Source: Flavobacteriales bacterium (GTDB taxonomy: Bacteria > Bacteroidota > Bacteroidia > Flavobacteriales_F > PHOS-HE28). From it: a stretch of DNA of 64,000 nucleotides. Shown piece by piece: positions 58,959 to 64,000 of the stretch; position 1 is the stretch's first letter; each line of letters opens with the position of its first letter. The notes beneath the pieces were generated by a model. The model saw only the letters and a list, made by a program, of their open reading frames with translations. It was not told the origin of the DNA and searched no databases. The DNA lies in NCBI GenBank assembly GCA_023382455.1, contig JAHDVX010000001.1, positions 62,001 to 126,000 of the forward strand, written 5' to 3'. A program made the position numbers and the translations under genes.

Positions 58959-59342
58959 TCACCCCAACTTCTTCTCCAACAGATCCAGCAGCCGCTGGTT
59001 CATCGCCTCCAAGTTCTTCACTTGCGCTTCGTGTTTGGCATCGTAGCGGTCCATCAGCTTCTCCACGAACTCTTCGGGGACCAGATGCCCGATGTGGCCG
59101 TAGTTCGCATACGCGCCGCCTGAGTTGTTGGACACGTTGAACACGATCGGCTCCGAGTTCAGCAGCTCATCCGGGCTTACTTCCAGGACTTCCGCGATCT
59201 TTTGCAGCCGTTCCACATCCATTTTGGTCTCCCCGCTTTCCAGTCGCTGGTAGGTGCTGGGCGAAATGCCCAACCGCTCGGCCATGTCCTCATGGCGCAG
59301 CTTTTTCTGTTCGCGTAGGAAGCGGATCTTCTGGGTGACCAT
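58959..59342 (-). CDS. XRE-family helix-turn-helix regulator
   Basis: 127 residues from the ATG at 59342 (MVTQKIRFLREQKKLRHEDM). The HTH_3 domain covers about 5-60, with LGISPSTYQRLESGETKM as the recognition region. A linker with NVSNNSGGAYANYGHIGHL leads to a C-terminal coiled coil (VKNLEAMNQRLLDLLEKKLG), suggesting dimerisation. It is divergent from the type III methyltransferase gene with 150 bases between starts, like a controller protein of restriction-modification systems. The palindrome at 58882 downstream may be one of its targets. Confidence 0.9.
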   Translation of the reverse strand: MVTQKIRFLREQKKLRHEDMAERLGISPSTYQRLESGETKMDVERLQKIAEVLEVSPDELLNSEPIVFNVSNNSGGAYANYGHIGHLVPEEFVEKLMDRYDAKHEAQVKNLEAMNQRLLDLLEKKLG

Positions 59343-59379
59343 CTGCAAGGGTTTGAAGCTTGGATCGGAGGTTATGGCC

Positions 59380-59387
59380 CAAAGCTA
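59380..59387 (-). promoter_or_regulatory. Bacteroidota-type -7 element of the XRE gene
   Basis: The reverse strand reads TAGCTTTG, an exact TAnnTTTG match, 37 bases before the ATG at 59342. Confidence 0.45.
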
Positions 59388-59491
59388 TCGCACAGAACGG
59401 TTGCAGCCTCCAGGTCCTGGTGTCCGCCCCCGGTTGTTGCCATTGGGCACCCGCTTGCCCCCGGCGTTCTTAGCCGGGCTGCGATACGGGC

Positions 59492-61108
59492 ATGCCCACA
59501 CTCCATTGGATCGGCAAGGACAAGGTTATCAACCACCACCGCGAGGTGCCTTTCAAGGTGCTGGAACACGGCTATGGGTTCAGCGCGGAACAGGGCCGCA
59601 CCAAGGAGGCCACCCGCAGCGGCAACATGGTGGTGCATGGCGACAACCTCGAAGCCCTGAAGGCCCTGCTGCCCCGCTACGAGGGCCGCGTGAAGTGCAT
59701 CTACATCGATCCGCCCTACAACACCGGCAACGAGGGCTGGGTGTACAACGACAACGTGAACGACCCCAAGATCCGCCGCTGGCTGAACCAAGTGGTGGGC
59801 AAAGAGGGTGAAGACCTGAGCCGGCACGACAAGTGGCTCTGCATGATGTACCCCCGCTTGGTGCTGCTCCACAAGCTGCTTCGTGAGGGTGGAATCATCT
59901 TCGTCTCAATCGACGATTCCGAAGTCTTCAACCTCAAATTCCTAATGGATGAAGTCTTCGGGTCCTCAAGTTTCCAGCATCAAATCATCTGGAAGAACAA
60001 GTATGGTCCTGGAGCCTTGACCAAGGGGATTGGAAGCGTCCATGAGTATATCCTGTGCTACTCCAAGGGTCCTCTCTCAAGCATTCAAGCTAACCTGTCG
60101 GAAGAAGAAATCGCGAAATACACGGGACGCGATGACAACTACAACACACGTGGTGGGTACATCACCCAGCCGCTGGCAACCACCAGCAAAGACGATCGCC
60201 CTAATCTGGTATACCCTCTTGTCCATGAAGGGGAAGAGATATGGCCAGACAAGCAATGGATCTGGTCGCGTGAACGGGTTATGGAGGCCTATACAAACGG
60301 GTGGCTCCAGCTGCGAAAAACAAAGGGTAAATGGAGTGTCCGCTTCAAACAGTACCTGAAGGATGAACAAGGTCAACTGCGGAGGGCGAAGCCCATATCC
60401 ATTCTGAACGGCCCTTTCAATCAGGATGGGACCGCTGAACAAGTTGCCATCTTCGGTAAGAAGACCTTCGATAACCCCAAGCCATCAGAGTTGGTGAAGT
60501 ATCTGTGTTCATTCATCCTGAACGACAAAGACGATCGTGACGGGATATACCTCGACTCCTTCGCGGGCAGTGGCACCACGGCCCACGCGGTGCTGAACCT
60601 GAACAAGCAGGACGGCGGCAACCGCAAGTTCATCCTGGTGGAGATGGAGGACTATGCCGAGACCATCACCGCCGAGCGCGTGAAGCGCGTGATGCAGGGC
60701 TTCGGCACAGGAAGCAAAAGCGTAGAGGGCACCGGCGGCGCATTCGACTTCTACACGCTGGGGCCGCGCCTTTTCGATGAGCAGCACAACCTGAACGAAG
60801 CCGTGGGCGTGGAGCGGATCCGGGAGTACGTCTGGTACACGGAAACGCGCTCCGAACTCGGGGACAACACCGGGCACCTTGCACCGGACGACACGTCCTA
60901 CCTGCTGGGCACTCACGACGGCACGGCCTACTACTTCGTGTACGAGCCGGACCGCCGCACCGTGCTGGACCACGACACACTGGCGCTGCTGCGCACCAAG
61001 GCCGAGCACTACGTGATCTACGCCGACAACTGCATCCTGCCGCGATCCTTCCTTGAAGCACACCACATCACGTTCAAGAAGATCCCGAGGGACATCAGCC
61101 GATTTTGA
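59492..61108 (+). CDS. mod: Type III DNA adenine methyltransferase (Mod subunit)
   Basis: 538 residues. An N6-adenine methyltransferase of the beta class: the catalytic DPPYNTG (73-79) precedes the AdoMet-binding FAGSGTT (357-363), with the target-recognition region between. Mod recognises the asymmetric site for both methylation and restriction. Bases about 59885-60540, which encode the target-recognition region, are visibly more AT-rich than both flanks, as expected if this segment was exchanged. The last about 160 residues would contact Res. It starts at the ATG at 59492, divergent from the XRE gene, and res follows 92 bases later. Confidence 0.93.
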   Translation: MPTLHWIGKDKVINHHREVPFKVLEHGYGFSAEQGRTKEATRSGNMVVHGDNLEALKALLPRYEGRVKCIYIDPPYNTGNEGWVYNDNVNDPKIRRWLNQVVGKEGEDLSRHDKWLCMMYPRLVLLHKLLREGGIIFVSIDDSEVFNLKFLMDEVFGSSSFQHQIIWKNKYGPGALTKGIGSVHEYILCYSKGPLSSIQANLSEEEIAKYTGRDDNYNTRGGYITQPLATTSKDDRPNLVYPLVHEGEEIWPDKQWIWSRERVMEAYTNGWLQLRKTKGKWSVRFKQYLKDEQGQLRRAKPISILNGPFNQDGTAEQVAIFGKKTFDNPKPSELVKYLCSFILNDKDDRDGIYLDSFAGSGTTAHAVLNLNKQDGGNRKFILVEMEDYAETITAERVKRVMQGFGTGSKSVEGTGGAFDFYTLGPRLFDEQHNLNEAVGVERIREYVWYTETRSELGDNTGHLAPDDTSYLLGTHDGTAYYFVYEPDRRTVLDHDTLALLRTKAEHYVIYADNCILPRSFLEAHHITFKKIPRDISRF

Positions 61109-61131
61109 ATGCAAAAAAGTGAATAGTGGCA

Positions 61132-61188
61132 GGTGTTTGGTGAATGGGCAGCCGCCCTCCAGTCACCAATCACCTCTCACCAATCACC
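61132..61188. repeat. TCACCAATCACC short repeats between mod and res
   Basis: TCACCAATCACC occurs twice (61162-61173 and 61177-61188), preceded by the partly complementary GGTGTTTGGTGA (61132-61143). The arrangement of tandem short units plus an inverted arm resembles those at 39417 and inside mfd. It fills most of the 92-base mod-res gap and could fold as a hairpin affecting res expression. Confidence 0.65.
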
Positions 61189-61200
61189 AGTCAACCACCC

Positions 61201-63801
61201 ATGGAACTCAAACCCTACCAGCAGCGGGTACTCGACGACCTGGACGCCTACATGCAGCGGCTGATGCGCGTGGGCGACCCGGCGGCCGTGTTCAACGACC
61301 TGTGGGCGGAGAAGGTGGGGGCGTACAATCCGCTCAGCGGCACGGGCATGCGGCCGTACCAGGACAATGTGCCGGGCGCGCCGCACCTGTGCGTGAAGGT
61401 GCCCACCGCTGGCGGCAAGACCTTCATTGCGGTGAACGCCTTGAAGAGCATCTACGACCACGCTTCGCCGGAGCTGCCGCGCGTGGTGCTGTGGCTGGTG
61501 CCGTGGAGCAACCTGCTACAGCAGACGGTGCGCAACCTGGCCGATCCCGCACACCCTTACCGCCAGCGGCTGAACCTGCTCTTCGGCAACCGGGTGGCCG
61601 TGCTGGAGAAAGACGCGCTGCTGCAAGGCACGGGCTTCAACCCGGTGGCCGTGCGCGACCAGCTCACCATCGTGGTGATGAGCTTCGCCAGCCTGCGCGC
61701 CCGCCGCAAGGAGGACCGCAAGGTGTACCAGGAGAACAGCCAGTTGGGCCCATGGGCGGACGTATTCGCCGACGACGCCCACCAACTGAAGGACCATGAG
61801 CCCACGGCCGCGATCAACGTGATCCGCCACCTGCGGCCTGTGGTGGTGGTGGACGAGAGCCACAACGCGGAGAGCGAACTGAGCGTGAAGATGCTGGCCG
61901 ATCTGAACCCGTCGTTCATTCTGGACCTCACCGCCACCCCGCGCGAGAACAGCAACATCATCAGCCTGGTGCCCGCGCTGGAACTGAAGCGGGAACACAT
62001 GGTGAAGCTGCCGGTGATCGTACACAACCTGCACGACAAAACGGAGGTGGTGCAGAACGCGCTGGACCTGCAACGCAAGCTGGATGCCCTGGCCATCGAA
62101 CAGCACAAGGCGGGCGGGCGCTACATCCGGCCCATCGTGCTCTTCCAGGCCGAGCCGCGCACCCGCGACGACAACACCACCTTCGACAAGCTGAAGCAGC
62201 AACTGCTGAAGCTGCGGATCCCCGAGGAGCGCATCAAGATCAAGACCGCCGACCGCGATGAGCTGAAGGGCATCGACCTGATGGACCCGAAGTGCCCGGT
62301 GCGCTACATCATCACGGTGAACGCGCTGAAGGAAGGCTGGGACTGCCCTTTCGCGTACATCCTCGCCTCGCTGGCCGACCGCAGCAGCGCGGTGGACGTG
62401 GAACAGATCCTCGGGCGCGTGCTGCGCCTGCCTTACGTGCGCGCACACCAGCACGAACTGCTGAACATGAGCTACGTGCTCACCGCCAGCACGAAGTTCC
62501 AGGCCACGCTGGAAGGCATCGTGAAAGGGCTTCAGCAAAGCGGTTTCAGCGAACACGACTACCGCGCCGCGGACCTTTCCAGCACGTCTACGGCCCCTGC
62601 TTCCACTGCGGCCGAACTGGACTTCGATGAGATCGACACCGCGCGGGTGAGCTACGACCCCGAAGGCGGAACGGCCGTGTCGCCGGGCTCGCAGGTGGAA
62701 GCCATCACCGCTGCGGCCGCCGCCGAGAACAAGGCGTTGCAGGACCGGTTGACCGCCGACGGCGACGAGATCCCCGACCCATTGATCACCGAAATGCCCG
62801 GAATCGTGAAAGGCCAACCCATGCGCGAGGAGCATGCCAAGCAAGTGCGCAAATTGAAACTGCCCCAGTTCGTGGTGAAGGTGCCCGGCTCGCTCTTCAC
62901 CGGCAAGGACGAAAGTTGGCAACCGCTCAGCCAGGAATTGCTGCTGCACGGTTTTGACCTGGCCAAGGAGGACACCAAGATCGACTTCGACGCCGTGGAC
63001 CCCGAGCTGGCCAGCATCGACGTGACTGGGCAGACAAGCACGAGCCTGCCGATCGCGATCACACGCATAAGCGGCAACCTGCTGAACGACCCGCAGGTGC
63101 AATACCTGTTGAGCAAGCCGCAGGACAGCCGCATCGAGGACGTGGCCCACGCGCTGATGCGGGCCGTGGGCGGCGTGCCCCCGATCGCGGACCCGCACCT
63201 GGTGGCCTACATCAAGCGCGTGATGGCGGACTGGGACGGCGAGCGGCTGAAGGACGCGATCGTGCAGAAACACAAGTACGCCCGATTGATCCAGCTGAAG
63301 GTGCGGTCCCTCGCCGATGCCCATGCCGAGCGGGAATTCAAGCACCGGGTGCAGGTGGGCACCATCCGCACGGAGCCGCTGTGGGGCTTCAGGAAGGTGC
63401 TGGTGCCCGGTGAATTGGCACCACCGTTGGCCGGTTCACTCTACGAACGCGAAGGGGCCATGGGCGAGTTCGAGTCGAAGGTGGTGCAACAGCTCGGCGG
63501 CCTGCCGAACATCGCGTGGTGGCACCGCAACCTCACGCGCGGCAAGGGCTTCCCGCTGAACGGCTTCAAGTACCGGCACTACCCGGATTTCATCCTCGGC
63601 ACGAAAAGCGGCAAGGTGCTGCTGATCGAGGCCAAAGGCGAACAGCTGATCGGTGAGGACAGTGATGCGAAGGCGCGTCTCGGCCGCGAGTGGCAGCAGC
63701 TCTCCGGCCCGGATTTCCGCTACTTCATGGTCTTCGACAAGCGCAAGGTGGACGGTGCGTACACGCTGGCCGAGGCCAAGGGACTGGTGGGCGGGATGTG
63801 A
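61201..63801 (+). CDS. res: Type III restriction enzyme, Res (helicase-nuclease) subunit
   Basis: 866 residues from the ATG at 61201 (MELKPYQQRVLDDL). SF2 helicase motifs: Walker A PTAGGKT (68-74), DESH (218-221), TATPRENSN after it, and the motif VI region EQILGRVLRLPYVRAHQHEL. The C-terminal PD-(D/E)XK nuclease has PD at 795-796 and EAK at 810-812 (HYPDFILG, LLIEAKGEQ). With Mod it cleaves DNA carrying two unmethylated, inversely oriented sites after ATP-driven movement along DNA. All catalytic motifs are intact, so the system looks functional. Confidence 0.94.
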   Translation: MELKPYQQRVLDDLDAYMQRLMRVGDPAAVFNDLWAEKVGAYNPLSGTGMRPYQDNVPGAPHLCVKVPTAGGKTFIAVNALKSIYDHASPELPRVVLWLVPWSNLLQQTVRNLADPAHPYRQRLNLLFGNRVAVLEKDALLQGTGFNPVAVRDQLTIVVMSFASLRARRKEDRKVYQENSQLGPWADVFADDAHQLKDHEPTAAINVIRHLRPVVVVDESHNAESELSVKMLADLNPSFILDLTATPRENSNIISLVPALELKREHMVKLPVIVHNLHDKTEVVQNALDLQRKLDALAIEQHKAGGRYIRPIVLFQAEPRTRDDNTTFDKLKQQLLKLRIPEERIKIKTADRDELKGIDLMDPKCPVRYIITVNALKEGWDCPFAYILASLADRSSAVDVEQILGRVLRLPYVRAHQHELLNMSYVLTASTKFQATLEGIVKGLQQSGFSEHDYRAADLSSTSTAPASTAAELDFDEIDTARVSYDPEGGTAVSPGSQVEAITAAAAAENKALQDRLTADGDEIPDPLITEMPGIVKGQPMREEHAKQVRKLKLPQFVVKVPGSLFTGKDESWQPLSQELLLHGFDLAKEDTKIDFDAVDPELASIDVTGQTSTSLPIAITRISGNLLNDPQVQYLLSKPQDSRIEDVAHALMRAVGGVPPIADPHLVAYIKRVMADWDGERLKDAIVQKHKYARLIQLKVRSLADAHAEREFKHRVQVGTIRTEPLWGFRKVLVPGELAPPLAGSLYEREGAMGEFESKVVQQLGGLPNIAWWHRNLTRGKGFPLNGFKYRHYPDFILGTKSGKVLLIEAKGEQLIGEDSDAKARLGREWQQLSGPDFRYFMVFDKRKVDGAYTLAEAKGLVGGM

Positions 63802-63818
63802 GCCATCTTCGTAACACC

Positions 63819-64000
63819 ATGTCGAAGAAGAGCAAACCGGCCGATGCTGTGAAAAGCCGCGCCCGTTTGGTTGGTAAGCGCGCCACTAAACGGGTCCCGG
63901 CCAAAAAGGCTGGCAGCCGCAAGAAAGCAGCGGACAAAGCCCAACCGCCGCAGAAGCTCTTCCATGCGAAGGAGTGGTTCGGCGCCTTTCCGGAACTGGT
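63819..64000 (+). CDS. Start of an unknown gene downstream of res (partial)
   Basis: Translation from the ATG at 63819 stays open to the window end (60 codons). The first about 45 residues are Lys/Ala/Arg-rich (KRATKRVPAKKAGSRKKAA), a disordered basic tail that could bind nucleic acid, followed by KLFHAKEWFGAFPEL. It lies 17 bases after the res stop in the same direction, so it probably belongs to the same operon. The family cannot be recognised from this fragment. Confidence 0.6.
   Translation, partial: MSKKSKPADAVKSRARLVGKRATKRVPAKKAGSRKKAADKAQPPQKLFHAKEWFGAFPEL

Noticed and set aside
61132-61188. Short direct repeats between mod and res as a possible CRISPR-like array
   Set aside because: Units are 12 bases with a 3-base spacing and only two copies; no spacers and no cas genes.
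61516-63345. A 609-codon open frame on the reverse strand opposite res
   Set aside because: Shadow of the res gene; no motif, His/Val/Leu-rich composition.

Overview
The window is a GC-rich (roughly 60-65% by eye) stretch of a Bacteroidota chromosome, most likely a high-GC Flavobacteriales-like lineage. The evidence is four-fold. Three proteins end in or near type IX secretion (T9SS) sorting domains. One large protein fuses CusA/CzcA to a TolC-like domain, a Bacteroidota habit. Many starts are preceded by the Bacteroidota -7 promoter element TAnnTTTG or TAnnTTCG. Nucleotide-sugar and pterin gene sets fit the phylum. No rRNA, tRNA or CRISPR array was seen.

Layout. 1-4.1 kb: a tightly overlapping reverse operon serS / lipoprotein / TPR protein / DUF4286 / rsmA (cut by the window edge). 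4.1-9.5 kb: a T9SS-exported YCF48-repeat protein, then a pterin pair (PTPS and folE), a Bax-inhibitor-1 family protein and fabD. 9.5-24.3 kb: nucleotide-sugar genes for surface polysaccharide (CpsB-like phosphatase, rmlB, a UDP-HexNAc dehydrogenase, WbpB/WbpD/WbpE-like enzymes, UDP-glucose dehydrogenase, UDP-glucuronate decarboxylase). They are interrupted by a lower-GC block with a secreted trypsin-like protease and a T9SS protein, and by a solute-binding-like protein and a LysE-type exporter. 24.3-28.0 kb: outer-membrane protein, waaA, a MazG-like protein, dtd and an e(P4)-type lipoprotein phosphatase. 28.0-32.8 kb: the korAB 2-oxoacid:ferredoxin oxidoreductase flanked by two toxin-antitoxin modules, both with a broken toxin. 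32.9-39.4 kb: a CusBA-type metal efflux operon and a His-rich companion. 39.7-50.6 kb: glycosyltransferase, CoA-transferase, a two-component system flanked by PepSY-like proteins, DUF1697, a third T9SS protein, a MITE-like element and a pirin. 50.8-54.4 kb: mfd, which carries three in-frame repeat insertions. 54.7-64 kb: an accessory, defence-like island with two unknown genes, a membrane coiled-coil gene coupled to a Beta-family gene, an sce7726-family putative nuclease, an XRE regulator, and a type III restriction-modification system (mod, res) followed by the start of another gene.

Two themes cut across the window. First, small palindromic or tandem repeats are scattered between genes and also inside conserved genes without breaking frame (korA, mfd three times, the solute-binding-like gene). 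Two copies of a roughly 170-200 bp dispersed element and one MITE are also present. Second, the 54.7-64 kb island is the best place to look for an undescribed system, in particular the membrane protein / Beta protein / sce7726 nuclease group with its 18-bp palindromic operator candidate and 3'-overlapping convergent genes.
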